DNA from: Saprospiraceae bacterium
GTDB taxonomy: Bacteria > Bacteroidota > Bacteroidia > Chitinophagales > Saprospiraceae
NCBI GenBank assembly: GCA_028284395.1
Contig: JANQRV010000637.1
Span: 98,499 to 162,498 of the forward strand
Direction: 5' to 3'
DNA: 64,000 bases
In this document: positions 52,594 through 61,667 of the stretch, piece by piece
Position numbering within the stretch: position 1 is the stretch's first letter
Layout: every line of letters starts with the position of its first letter
Position numbers and translations under genes: made by a program
The notes under the pieces: model-generated
Told to the model about the DNA's origin: nothing
The model's input: only the letters and a program-made list of their open reading frames with translations
The model's database searches: none

Positions 52594-54072
52594 CTATTTC
52601 CCGGCGTGTTGCTTTGTTACAGTTTTCAGCAACATTCCTTTGGTAACCCGATCAGAAAGTTCCATCCCGTTTAGAATGGCCAACTCATTATGACGATTTG
52701 ATGGGACACTTAGACGGCTCAATGCTTGTTGAAGGGTACCGTTCAAAGGTACCGTCTTTATAGCAATTCTTTCAGGTGCTATGTTGATTTTGGATTGATC
52801 CGTTAAAGTTCTGAAATTCGTCATCGTATTCAGAAAAAAGCGTTCGTAGCGTGGAAAATCTTCCCGTAGTGCCATTCCATTAAATTGCAAAATAAGGTTG
52901 TTGAACTGAATGAAATAGGAGAGAATTCGAATGGCCCGGTTATTTTGTTCGTCAATTTGTTCGCTGGTCAAGGCGAGGGCTGTATAACCGTTGACACGAG
53001 TATTTCGCTGGTTAATTGTCTGAAGCTTGCCCTGAGTCACGAAGCTGTTGGCGGCTTCACTAAGGGTATTGCCGGATGCTAAAGTAAGTTGGAGCAGTGC
53101 CTTATTATCCGTTGGCGCCATCTGCACTTGTTGGGGAGTGTTGTTCGTTCGCCAGCCAGTGGGGACCGGATATTGAAACTTCATTTCAGGATGATAGAAC
53201 ATATTGTTTTCAAAATACCCTTGACGAGGATCCTCTCCGTATACGAGTCCATCGATCATTTGCAGATACTGGTTGCGATTTATCTTCAGGCTGGCCTTGT
53301 TAACGCCAGGTTCCGACTGCCATTTTTCCGCTAACCGGTGAACATTGTTGTACCGATCGGCAGGATCGGGGTGTGTTGACATGAAAGTAGGAATGCTTTG
53401 ACCGCTCTTTGCACTCAATCTCTTCAATGTTTGGAAAAAATCCGCCATTTCATGAGCATCGTATCCAATTTTGGTGGAATATTCGACACCCAAACGATCG
53501 GATTGGCTTTCATCATCCCGGCCAAACTTCAGGAATAAGAGACCCAACCCTTGCTGGGCAACGCCGGCATAGTTGCGGAAATCTTCAGAAGCGATCACTC
53601 CAGCCATCAGCGCTCCCTGAGCAAGAACCTGCTTGCTGTATTGACTTGCAGAGTGGCGAGCAGTAACGTGACCGATCTCATGGCCCAAAACACCAGCAAA
53701 TTCTGCCTCATTGTTAAAGTGAGCCATAATACCTCGTGTGAAGTAAACAAATCCCCCAGGTACGGCGAAGGCATTCACGACCGGTGAATCCAGAATCCGA
53801 AATTGATATTCCAAGTGAGGACGATGGGAAATGGCTCCCATTTCTTTGCCCTTCTCATTTATGAACTTCTGCATTTCATCGTCTTCGTAAAGACCGAAAT
53901 TGGCAATAATTCCAGGGTCAGATTCCAATCCAAGTGCTCTTTCCTGTCCTTCTCCCATCAGCATCAATTCCTTCTTGCCGGTAACCGGGTTGACTGCACA
54001 ACTCCAGCATATCACCATCAACGTCAAAACCAACGCGACTTTCGAATAAAATTTTAAATGAATGGATTTCAT
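52594..54072 (-). CDS. M48-family zinc metalloprotease, lipoprotein (BepA-like)
   Basis: 492 residues. SPII signal with the acylated Cys near residue 26 (MVICWSC). The HExxH motif is His131-Glu-Ile-Gly-His135 in VLGHEIGHVTARH, and the downstream Glu ligand lies in SDRLGVEYSTKIGYD. MSTHPDPADRYNN is typical of BepA/YfgC-type proteases, which degrade or help assemble outer-membrane proteins. The C-terminal part (about 260-400) has a beta-rich domain (QYPVPTGWRTNNTPQQVQMA), and the last 60 residues include RIAIKTVPLNGTLQQALSRL and a LysM-like end. Confidence 0.92.
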   Translation of the reverse strand: MKSIHLKFYSKVALVLTLMVICWSCAVNPVTGKKELMLMGEGQERALGLESDPGIIANFGLYEDDEMQKFINEKGKEMGAISHRPHLEYQFRILDSPVVNAFAVPGGFVYFTRGIMAHFNNEAEFAGVLGHEIGHVTARHSASQYSKQVLAQGALMAGVIASEDFRNYAGVAQQGLGLLFLKFGRDDESQSDRLGVEYSTKIGYDAHEMADFFQTLKRLSAKSGQSIPTFMSTHPDPADRYNNVHRLAEKWQSEPGVNKASLKINRNQYLQMIDGLVYGEDPRQGYFENNMFYHPEMKFQYPVPTGWRTNNTPQQVQMAPTDNKALLQLTLASGNTLSEAANSFVTQGKLQTINQRNTRVNGYTALALTSEQIDEQNNRAIRILSYFIQFNNLILQFNGMALREDFPRYERFFLNTMTNFRTLTDQSKINIAPERIAIKTVPLNGTLQQALSRLSVPSNRHNELAILNGMELSDRVTKGMLLKTVTKQHAGK

Positions 54073-54111
54073 TGGTATTGTTTTTTATTTCTAAGACTTT
54101 AGACCTCCTCT

Positions 54112-54142
54112 TTACGAAAAAGACACATCCTTTTTTTCGTAA
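54112..54142. promoter_or_regulatory. 10-bp inverted repeat upstream of the M48 gene
   Basis: TTACGAAAAA at 54112-54121 and TTTTTCGTAA at 54133-54142 are perfect complements with an 11-bp centre, 40-70 bp upstream of the M48 start. It could be an operator for envelope-stress control or a leader hairpin. The remaining gap to the next gene (54143-54384) shows nothing else I can support. Confidence 0.4.
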
Positions 54143-54384
54143 TTTATATTCTGGGCGGCTGACAATAAAAATACAATAAATAAGACCTTTGCTGGCAACA
54201 TCCTCCAATATTTTGTATAATTGTTCTGAGGATGTTTTCCTCCATAGAAACCATTAACTGCTCAATTGTAGTACTGTAATTCCTTTTCCCTGCCTGCTCT
54301 AATTGCGATTTACATGGTGATAGCTCTTCTATGAACCAAGTAAAGGCCTATTTATTATTGTATGATATTTCCGCATAGATCGGC

Positions 54385-54392
54385 TATCTTTG
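54385..54392 (+). promoter_or_regulatory. -7 box before the GGGP synthase gene
   Basis: TATCTTTG is an exact TAnnTTTG. A TTG at 54358-54360 is 24 bp upstream, rather far for a -33 box. Predicted leader of about 40 nt before the ATG. Confidence 0.4.
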
Positions 54393-54438
54393 GCCGCGGA
54401 ACATGCTCCCTTTTATGTAATTGAAAAAGCAACACTAC

Positions 54439-55215
54439 ATGCAGTCGACCAAAATTGATAGTGCGCTCAAATCGGCGAAAAGGACAGGGAAAAAGCAGTT
54501 TGCCGTTCTCATCGACCCGGACAAGGTAAATCTCAAAAAGATCCGACAATTGACGGATCTGGCAGTAAGGTCCCAAGTAGACTACTTCTTTATTGGCGGT
54601 AGTTTGGTCGTCAATAATTCCACCGATTCATGTATTGAAGCGATTCAGAAGTATTGTGATATTCCAACCGTATTGTTTCCTGGCCATCCCGTCCAGCTGA
54701 GCTTTCAAGCGGATGCCATTCTTTTTCTTTCATTGATTTCGGGACGTAACCCCGATCTGTTAATTGGTCAACATGTCATTGCAGCTCCATTGTTAAAAAA
54801 GAGTAGTCTAGAGGTCTTGCCTACAGGATATATCTTAATTGATGGAGGTGCTCCTACCTCCGTGACGTACATGAGTAATACGACTCCAATTCCTTATAAC
54901 AAACCCGGAATTGCCGTTTGTACCGCTCTAGCAGGGGAAATGTTGGGCTTACAATTGATTTACATGGATGCAGGTAGTGGTGCGAGCCGACCCATTGCTC
55001 CTTCTATGATCAGAGAGGTGAGCAAATCTTTGTCGATACCACTGATCGTAGGTGGTGGTATCAGGTGTGGCGAAGATGCCTATAAAGCAGTAGCTGCCGG
55101 AGCAGAAGTGATCGTCGTAGGAAACGCCATCGAGAAAGACCCCATCCTGTTGCAAGAAATTTCCAAAGCAATCCATTCTTACGGAACTTCCGATGTATTG
55201 CCGTATGTTTCATAA
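54439..55215 (+). CDS. Geranylgeranylglyceryl phosphate synthase (PcrB/GGGPS family)
   Basis: 258 residues from ATG 54439; a TTG six codons upstream is in frame. TIM-barrel prenyltransferase that joins a polyprenyl diphosphate to sn-glycerol-1-phosphate. Conserved blocks: FAVLIDPDKVNLKKI (Asp metal ligand), YFFIGGSLVVNN, VLFPGHPVQLSFQADAILFL, EVLPTGYILIDGG, LIYMDAGSGASRPI, and the phosphate loops LIVGGGIRCGEDA and VVVGNAIEKDP. Bacterial group-II enzymes are known from Bacteroidetes. An archaeal-type ether lipid is the implied product; the partner enzymes (G1P dehydrogenase and others) are not in this window. Confidence 0.92.
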   Translation: MQSTKIDSALKSAKRTGKKQFAVLIDPDKVNLKKIRQLTDLAVRSQVDYFFIGGSLVVNNSTDSCIEAIQKYCDIPTVLFPGHPVQLSFQADAILFLSLISGRNPDLLIGQHVIAAPLLKKSSLEVLPTGYILIDGGAPTSVTYMSNTTPIPYNKPGIAVCTALAGEMLGLQLIYMDAGSGASRPIAPSMIREVSKSLSIPLIVGGGIRCGEDAYKAVAAGAEVIVVGNAIEKDPILLQEISKAIHSYGTSDVLPYVS

Positions 55216-55261
55216 CTTGTAACTTCTTATTGCTGAACAAAACTTTTAAACGGCAGAAATA

Positions 55262-56212
55262 TTGATACAAGGAAAAGTAATTAAGTCAACTGGAAGTTGG
55301 TATCTCGTAAGGACTAAAACAGAAGAGGAACTTCGGTGCAGAATTATTGGTAAATTTCGACTTAATGGAAAAAAACTGACTAATCCGGTAGCGGTGGGAG
55401 ATGATGTGATGCTTACATTGGAAAAAGATCAAAACCTAGGCTTGATCAAGGAGATTTTACCCCGCAAGAATTACGTGGTTCGCCAATCGCCTCGTAGGAA
55501 ACACGATTTGCATTTGCTCGCCAGCAATATTGACCTCGCAATGGTCGTCGTAACGATTGTAGAACCGAACCTGAAGCCTGGTTTCATCGACCGGTTTTTG
55601 CTGATGACGGAGCCATATGATATCCCTACTCATATCGTTTTTAATAAAAAGGATGTATACGGTGAAGGAGAGTTGGGGATATATGATTACCTGAAGAGCG
55701 TTTACGGTCCGATCGGTTATCACCTGCATCTGGTGTCTGCAACTCAACACGAAGGAATAGAAGAATTGAAATCCATCCTTAAGGATAAGATTTGCTTGTT
55801 CAGTGGTCAATCCGGAGTAGGAAAATCTACTTTGGTCAATACGCTCCACCACAACTTAACGCTGCGTACCCAGAATATTTCGGAACATTCGGGTAAGGGC
55901 CAGCATACGACTACCTTTGCGGAGATGTTTTTTCCCGATTATGGTGGAGCAATTATCGATACTCCTGGTATCAAAACACTTTCCTTTAACCATCTCGAAC
56001 CAATGGATGTAGCTCATAATTTTCGAGAGTTTTTCAAAGTGGGCGAGGATTGCAAATTTGGTGGCAATTGCCTTCATATTAATGAACCTGGCTGTGCCGT
56101 TAAGGCTGCTCTTGAAGAAGAGGCTTTGAGTCCACTCCGATATGAAAATTACCTGACTATCCTTGAGGAAGTGAACAGCATTAATTACTGGGATCGCAAT
56201 AAGGATTACTAA
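55262..56212 (+). CDS. rsgA: Small ribosomal subunit biogenesis GTPase RsgA
   Basis: 316 residues, start TTG 55262 (codes Met; MIQGKVIKSTGSWYLVRT is the expected OB-fold N terminus and no ATG gives this). The circularly permuted GTPase has HIVFNKKD (G4), then LVSATQHEG (G5), CLFSGQSGVGKSTL (G1, about 180-190), GQHTTTF (G2) and IDTPGIKTL (G3). The C-terminal zinc knuckle is in CKFGGNCLHINEPGCAV. It helps mature the 30S decoding centre. 46 bp after the GGGP synthase gene. Confidence 0.95.
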   Translation: MIQGKVIKSTGSWYLVRTKTEEELRCRIIGKFRLNGKKLTNPVAVGDDVMLTLEKDQNLGLIKEILPRKNYVVRQSPRRKHDLHLLASNIDLAMVVVTIVEPNLKPGFIDRFLLMTEPYDIPTHIVFNKKDVYGEGELGIYDYLKSVYGPIGYHLHLVSATQHEGIEELKSILKDKICLFSGQSGVGKSTLVNTLHHNLTLRTQNISEHSGKGQHTTTFAEMFFPDYGGAIIDTPGIKTLSFNHLEPMDVAHNFREFFKVGEDCKFGGNCLHINEPGCAVKAALEEEALSPLRYENYLTILEEVNSINYWDRNKDY

Positions 56213-56264
56213 GACCCCACTCGACGAGGAGGTATTATGCTTTTTTCACCGAAACCGAATTCGA

Positions 56265-56738
56265 ATGAGCGATGACATTTTATTTTCCACTTCAATGGGC
56301 AAAAAGCCAGTACAAATTGTGCGTGGAGATATCGAAACGTTACTTCAGCTGTCGCCCCAGGTTCCAGAATTTCAACCTCCTTATCTTACCTTAGCCGATT
56401 ATTATGGGAAAACGGCAGGAAAGCAGACGCTGATTCTACTGGCAAAAGTTGATCAGGAAATTGCCGGCTTCAAAGCTGGATACGCCAACAGCGATACCTT
56501 CTATTCCTGGTTGGGAGCTGTTTTTCCAAAATTTCGAAGGTTGGGTTTGGCAAAAATGCTAGCGCGGGTGCAGGAGGCCGAAGTTAAGACCATGGGGTTT
56601 CAATCTGTAACGTTCAAAACAAGAAATTGCCACCGCAACATGCTCCTTTTTGGCATCAAGAATGGGTTTCAAATTATTGGATTTGACCCGCGAGAAGACA
56701 CTTCGCAAAACAGAATAATTTTGCGAAAAGAATTGTAA
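56265..56738 (+). CDS. GNAT N-acetyltransferase
   Basis: 157 residues. Motif A is seen in GAVFPKFRRLGLAKMLARVQEAEVKTMG (RxxGLAKxL), followed by SVTFKTRNCHRNMLLFGIKNGFQIIGF, in which 'N..M...l...GF' is motif B of the fold. The donor loop and the central IAGFKAGY strand are present. Acceptor unknown. 52 bp after rsgA, so possibly in one operon. Confidence 0.85.
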   Translation: MSDDILFSTSMGKKPVQIVRGDIETLLQLSPQVPEFQPPYLTLADYYGKTAGKQTLILLAKVDQEIAGFKAGYANSDTFYSWLGAVFPKFRRLGLAKMLARVQEAEVKTMGFQSVTFKTRNCHRNMLLFGIKNGFQIIGFDPREDTSQNRIILRKEL

Positions 56739-57132
56739 AGGTGTTTTTTGGCACGATATTTTCTTACAATAAAGTGTGTGAAAATAGAATTTGTAAATCG
56801 CACAAATACCAGTAATTACAAATTCAATAAATCTCAATTTAAGTCAGGGGCCAAATCAATTCATTGGCCGTTCCAACCAAAGCAATTCCTTTGTTCTTTC
56901 AACCCTACTATCCAGAGAAGTGCAGGTAATCGATTGCCGAGCCTTCTATCTATCTCAGTACTAATATTCAATATTTTGGATCTGATCAGCCATTTCGTTT
57001 GATCTCTTGTCATTCTGGCATTGACGGCGCAGTGGTGTTATTACCACAATCATGGTGGTGATACGCTGGTTGTGTATGGACTGTATCCAGATCCGAGCAT
57101 AGGAATTTTCTTTAACAATAAATAATTCGGAA
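56739..57132. other. Intergenic region without a convincing gene
   Basis: 394 bp between the GNAT and the T9SS cargo genes. A 9-bp hairpin (56702-56710/56719-56727) ends inside the GNAT gene. An 84-codon frame from TTG 56748 has poor protein character and no start context. A TGGCAC at 56749 was checked as a sigma-54 site and rejected. The right half should hold the promoter of the large secreted protein. Confidence 0.65.
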
Positions 57133-60100
57133 ATGGAACACGTAAAAACTAATGTCAGTTGTTGGAGGCATAACAGCATGTTGCCTGGCATTAGCTTGTC
57201 TGGCAACCTACAAAAAATGATAGTTCTGTTGACATGCTTTTTGGGAATGGGAGCGGTTAATACGCTGATAGCCCAATGTAATACCCTAACGTGCAATGGA
57301 ACTACTGCAGAAAACCCACTTGAAGTATCCGTGAATGATTTCTGCGAGGTTACACTCATCCCGGATGTCATCCTTGAAGCAGAAGAAACCTGTCCGGGGT
57401 CTAAACAACTCACGGTACGGGATGAACACGGTACAATTCTTGCGGATGCAACAGATTTCGTTAGCATTGACGTCTCTTCTTATGTTACGTATGTATTGAG
57501 CGTGACGGTAACTGATGTTGCTACCGGAATATTCTGTGTCGGCTTTATAAGGATATCGGATTTCCGTCCGCCAATATTTGACGATAGTAGTCCGGGGTTT
57601 AGCATTACTTGTACGGCAGATACCAGTGTCGCGGAACTTGGACTTCCTGGCGTTTTGGACAATTGCGACACGGATTTGATACTCACTTATTCGGATGTAT
57701 TGATACCCAATGATTGTACGGATGGATTTGCTGGAACGCTCACTCGGACTTGGCAAGCAGTCGATAGAAGTGGCAATGTATCCGATTATGTGCAGGAATT
57801 CGACTTCGAGAGGCCATCCTTATTAGAGGTGGAATTTCCCGTTGATGTGCTTCTTAGTTGCGATGACCCGGATACGGACCCCTCTAATACCGGCCGACCG
57901 GTTTTTGCCGATTCCCTGGTAGAGAATGGGGGACTCTGCAATTTAACGATCACATTTCAAGATGATATTACCGCATTATGCGGGCAGACGGAATTTCAGA
58001 TTGTTCGTGATTGGCGGGTTACCGAAAACTGCACTGGCCTAACGACCAATGATCTACAGATTATCTTAATCCAGGATAACACCGGGCCGGTCATCACTTG
58101 CTTGGATACAATTTATGCAACCACAAGTGCTGGTCAGTGTTTGGCCACGGTAAATCTTCCAGAACCAGTGATCACCGATAACTGCGATGGAGAACCATCG
58201 CTTGTGGTCAATACTTCCTACGGCGCAGTGGGCCTGGGGCCCCATAATTTTGTGCCGGTAGGTGTTCACTCCGTGCAATACATTGCCATCGATGAATGTG
58301 GAAATAGTACGATGTGTACATCCGTCCTTATGGTGGTCGATGAAGAAGAACCGACGGCCGTTTGTAGTCAGGCGGCAGTCAGTATTTCATCTGCGGGATT
58401 GGCGCTAGTCGATGCAGAAGTTTTCGATGAAGGTAGTACGGACAATTGTTCAAGTGAATTGTTTTACAAAGTAAAACGATTGGTCGAAGCTCCTTGTTAC
58501 GATAGCGATGATTCTCCTGCTGCGGGTATTCAGGAATGGTACGATGATAAAGTGGCTTTCTGTTGCGACGAGGTCGGCGAACGAGTTCGTATACAATTAA
58601 GGGTCTATTCGATCGACCCTGGGCCTGGTGCCGTTGATCCCTCCCGAGAAATCCCAGGCGGAGATTTGTACGGCTACTTCTCGGAATGTAGTGTAGATAT
58701 CGAAGTGCAAGACCGGATTGGACCAGCCATCAGGTGCCTGGACGACGTAGAAGTCGATTGTACAGTTGATATTTCTGATCTGTCCATTTTCGGGGACCCG
58801 ATTGTGGAGGATAACTGTAACTATGATATCAGTGTCAGTAATTCTTTTAATCTGGATGACTGCGGGTTGGGAACCATTTCTCGGACGTTTACAGCTTCAG
58901 ATAACTCAGGCAATTCCAACTCCTGTACACAGGTAATCACTGTAATAAATGGTGATCCTTACATTGTGGAAGATATTCAATGGCCTGAGAATTTTACCAG
59001 TTACAATTGTGGGGAGGCAGTAGATCCCGATGATTTGCCGGAAGGCTATAACCGACCGGTGATACTGAATGAGAAATGTGGACGACTAACTGTTCACTAT
59101 GAAGATGATCTATTCGATATATCGCAGCCAGCTTGCTACAAGGTACTGAGATATTGGTCCATCATCGATTGGTGTACTTATGATCCGGATAATGAGAATA
59201 GTGAAGGCCGATTTGACCATGTGCAGGTTATCAAAATTCTAGACAATGAAGATCCAATCATGGAATGTCCGGAAAACATCATCATTGGTATTGATAGCAA
59301 CTGCGATTCGGCAATCGTTAATATGCCACTCGTAACAGCCACGGATTGTAATCCCGATGTTTTAATTACCAACAATTCTCCGTTTGCAGAGGCCAATGGT
59401 GCCGATGGAAGCGGGGTATATCCCCTGGGGCGCACTACAATCACTTTTACGGCTTCAGACCGATGCGGAAATACCGCAACCTGTGACGTGACCATCAATG
59501 TAATCGATAATACTGCTCCAACTCCAGTTTGTATTGTAGGCCTTTCGGCTAATGTAGCTGAGGTTAATGGTGAGGGAGTGGCGGTAGTTGAGGCCAATTT
59601 TTTCAACAAGAGCAGCTTTGACAACTGTACTGCAGCGGAGGATCTCACCTACACCATCCGGCGAAAATCAGCAGGGGAATCCTTTGATGGCCCTCCCACC
59701 GATGAAAGATTGATATTTGATTGTAGTGATGCAGGGCAATCTCATTTGGTAGAGTTGTGGGTGACCGATCAATCAGGCAATAGTGCCTTTTGTGAGACCT
59801 TTATCCTTATACAGGACCTTGGCCGCATCTGCCCCAATAAAGAAGCTACAGGTATGATTGCCGGGGGAATTCAAACCGAAGCCGGAGAGACAATTGAGGG
59901 AGTGACCATACTAGTGGACAATGGTTCAACCTTTGAGATGCTGACCAATTTGTATGGACATTTCGAGTTGGGAGATATGCCACATGGACTGGACTACAAT
60001 ATCGTACCTTACAAGAATGATGATCCCTTAAATGGGGTTTCTACTCTGGATTTAGTCTTGATCACTAAACATATTTTAGGAGTTAAAGAGTTCGATTCAC

Positions 60101-61110
60101 CATTCAAATTCATTGCTGGTGATATTGATAGATCCGGTTCCATTAGTACTTTGGATCTGGTGCGACTCCGAAAATTGATACTGAGCATCACCAAGGAGTT
60201 GCCTGGAGGTAACAGTTCCTGGCGATTCGTACATGCGGACTACGTCTTCAGCGATCCGGCAAATCCATTAAAAGATGAATTCCCGGAATCTTTGAACATC
60301 AGAGATTTCAAGACCGACGAAATGGATCTCAATTTTGTAGGAGTAAAGGTAGGAGATGTCAACTATTCGGCTGCGCCCAATAGTGTGAAAGCTGCTCTCA
60401 ATGGAAGGAGTTTTGGCCGCACCTGGAAATTAGGTATTGAAAAACAAAACTTGCAAGAGGGGGAGACCATTACCGTTGATATTACTGCCGGTGATATTCT
60501 GGAGGGATTTGGCTATCAGTTTGGACTTTATTTTGATCCTGAGGTAATGGAAATGGTGGAAATCGTTCCGGGCCAACTTCCGGGGATGAGTGGAGAAAAT
60601 TTCGGCTTGAACAAGGTTTCAGAAGGGTTTATTGCTACGAGTTGGCACCACCCCTATCCAATTATGATTGAGAAGCAAACGGTACTGTTTAGCATAAAGT
60701 TTCTGGCGTACAGCAATCAGAAGCTAGAAGAGTCTATGCAGATGAGTTCAAGAATTCTTATTGCCGAGGCCTATGACAGCAATTTCAAGGCATTGGGAAT
60801 AGAACTGGAATTTCAAGAGAGCATTGTCTTACCCGAAAAATCCATCGATTCGGTGATTGAAGTTTACCAAAATCGTCCGAATCCCTTTGGAGAACGCACG
60901 GTAATACCCTTTGAAATTTCAGAAAGCGGCGATGTGCATTTCCAGGTATTCGACACTGGTGGACAAGTAATTATGCAAAAAAACCGGTACTATAAGGCTG
61001 GGCGTCACCAAATCACGGTAAAGGCAAACGAATTAAATACATCAGGGATTTTATTTTACCAACTAGGGACTAACGGTAAAGTAATTACTAAAAAAATGGT
61101 AAGTAATTAG
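57133..61110 (+). CDS. Large T9SS cargo with HYR-like repeats, dockerin and C-terminal sorting domain
   Basis: 1325 residues. The signal core LLTCFLGMGAVNTLIAQC lies at about 34-55, so an internal ATG (57178 or later) may be the real start. Residues 60-930 hold seven or so Cys-rich HYR/Ig-like repeats with 'C.dtiyatt..gqC.AtVnLPep.itDNC' style units, for example CLDDVEVDCTVDISDLSIFG and CPENIIIGIDSNCDSAIVNM. A CarboxypepD_reg-like piece at about 915-965 precedes a dockerin-type repeat (STLDLVLITKHILG ... DIDRSGSISTLDLVRLRKLI, about 968-1017). A cohesin-like/sandwich region follows. The end, about 1242-1325 (VYQNRPNPFGERTVIPFEI), is a T9SS type A sorting domain. Confidence 0.9.
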   Translation: MEHVKTNVSCWRHNSMLPGISLSGNLQKMIVLLTCFLGMGAVNTLIAQCNTLTCNGTTAENPLEVSVNDFCEVTLIPDVILEAEETCPGSKQLTVRDEHGTILADATDFVSIDVSSYVTYVLSVTVTDVATGIFCVGFIRISDFRPPIFDDSSPGFSITCTADTSVAELGLPGVLDNCDTDLILTYSDVLIPNDCTDGFAGTLTRTWQAVDRSGNVSDYVQEFDFERPSLLEVEFPVDVLLSCDDPDTDPSNTGRPVFADSLVENGGLCNLTITFQDDITALCGQTEFQIVRDWRVTENCTGLTTNDLQIILIQDNTGPVITCLDTIYATTSAGQCLATVNLPEPVITDNCDGEPSLVVNTSYGAVGLGPHNFVPVGVHSVQYIAIDECGNSTMCTSVLMVVDEEEPTAVCSQAAVSISSAGLALVDAEVFDEGSTDNCSSELFYKVKRLVEAPCYDSDDSPAAGIQEWYDDKVAFCCDEVGERVRIQLRVYSIDPGPGAVDPSREIPGGDLYGYFSECSVDIEVQDRIGPAIRCLDDVEVDCTVDISDLSIFGDPIVEDNCNYDISVSNSFNLDDCGLGTISRTFTASDNSGNSNSCTQVITVINGDPYIVEDIQWPENFTSYNCGEAVDPDDLPEGYNRPVILNEKCGRLTVHYEDDLFDISQPACYKVLRYWSIIDWCTYDPDNENSEGRFDHVQVIKILDNEDPIMECPENIIIGIDSNCDSAIVNMPLVTATDCNPDVLITNNSPFAEANGADGSGVYPLGRTTITFTASDRCGNTATCDVTINVIDNTAPTPVCIVGLSANVAEVNGEGVAVVEANFFNKSSFDNCTAAEDLTYTIRRKSAGESFDGPPTDERLIFDCSDAGQSHLVELWVTDQSGNSAFCETFILIQDLGRICPNKEATGMIAGGIQTEAGETIEGVTILVDNGSTFEMLTNLYGHFELGDMPHGLDYNIVPYKNDDPLNGVSTLDLVLITKHILGVKEFDSPFKFIAGDIDRSGSISTLDLVRLRKLILSITKELPGGNSSWRFVHADYVFSDPANPLKDEFPESLNIRDFKTDEMDLNFVGVKVGDVNYSAAPNSVKAALNGRSFGRTWKLGIEKQNLQEGETITVDITAGDILEGFGYQFGLYFDPEVMEMVEIVPGQLPGMSGENFGLNKVSEGFIATSWHHPYPIMIEKQTVLFSIKFLAYSNQKLEESMQMSSRILIAEAYDSNFKALGIELEFQESIVLPEKSIDSVIEVYQNRPNPFGERTVIPFEISESGDVHFQVFDTGGQVIMQKNRYYKAGRHQITVKANELNTSGILFYQLGTNGKVITKKMVSN

Positions 61111-61139
61111 CCAAAAAACAATTGGTTATCAGACATTGA

Positions 61140-61171
61140 AGCCTCGCCCGGGAAAGGGGGCGGGGCTTTTT
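61140..61171 (+). terminator. Rho-independent terminator of the T9SS cargo gene
   Basis: AGCCTCGCCC at 61140-61149 pairs with GGGCGGGGCT at 61158-61167 (one G-U), loop of 8, then five T. Ideal position, 30 bp past the stop. Confidence 0.9.
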
Positions 61172-61176
61172 GGCAT

Positions 61177-61184
61177 TATCTTTG
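61177..61184 (+). promoter_or_regulatory. Candidate -7 box for yraN
   Basis: TATCTTTG is an exact TAnnTTTG, right after the terminator. No -33 TTTG fits because the spacer falls in the terminator stem. If used, transcripts would start near 61191 and contain the hairpin at 61256-61291. Confidence 0.4.
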
Positions 61185-61255
61185 TTATTAATGTATGTAG
61201 GAACTCTATAGAAAGAAATTCAGATTTAGACAATAAGATTTAATAAACTCTGGCT

Positions 61256-61291
61256 AAAAAGGAATGTTATCAAGTAGCATTCCTTTTTTTT
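61256..61291 (+). terminator. Terminator-like hairpin in the yraN leader
   Basis: AAAAAGGAATG at 61256-61266 and its perfect complement at 61278-61288 form an 11-bp stem with an 11-nt loop and a T8 run (61284-61291). It ends 13 bp before the yraN start and could terminate transcription in either direction, or act as an attenuator. Confidence 0.7.
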
Positions 61292-61304
61292 ATTACCTTG
61301 TTTC

Positions 61305-61667
61305 TTGGCAGCACATAATCGTCTTGGTAAAATTGGGGAAACCCTAGCGTTGCAATTGCTGGAGAAAAAGCAATATCAGATCCTGGAGCAGAATTGGCGT
61401 CATGGCAAAGCAGAGATTGACTTGATAGCTAAAGACGGGGAGGTACTGGTATTTATCGAAGTGAAAACCCGAAGCACCAATGCTTTCGGACCTCCGGAGG
61501 CATTTGTGAACGCCAAAAAGAAACGACTGCTGATCCACTCTGCTTCCATTTACATGGAGCAGATTAGCCACGATTGGGAGATCAGATTTGACATTATTGC
61601 CATCATCTCCAATGAGCATAAGACTGAGATCCGACACATGCAAGACGCCTTCTTCCCAGGTTTATAA
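61305..61667 (+). CDS. yraN: YraN/UPF0102-family endonuclease-fold protein
   Basis: 120 residues, start TTG 61305 (MAAHNRLGKIGETLAL). The restriction-endonuclease-like core is seen in GKIGETLALQLLEKKQYQIL, ILEQNWRHGKAEIDLIAKDGE (Glu/Asp of the PD-(D/E)xK site) and LVFIEVKTRSTNAFGPPEAF (ExK). UPF0102 proteins are widespread and of unsettled function, suspected to act in DNA processing. Overlaps the convergent lipoprotein gene by 6 bp. Confidence 0.92.
   Translation: MAAHNRLGKIGETLALQLLEKKQYQILEQNWRHGKAEIDLIAKDGEVLVFIEVKTRSTNAFGPPEAFVNAKKKRLLIHSASIYMEQISHDWEIRFDIIAIISNEHKTEIRHMQDAFFPGL

Noticed and set aside
56749..56763. TGGCAC with a TTTC 5 bp later, as a sigma-54 promoter
   Set aside because: The -24 TGGCAC is perfect but the -12 GC is missing (TTTC for TTGC), and no bacterial enhancer-binding protein is encoded nearby.
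56748..57002. 84-codon rightward frame in the gap before the T9SS gene
   Set aside because: TTG start with no family likeness or signal, and the composition is like intergenic DNA.
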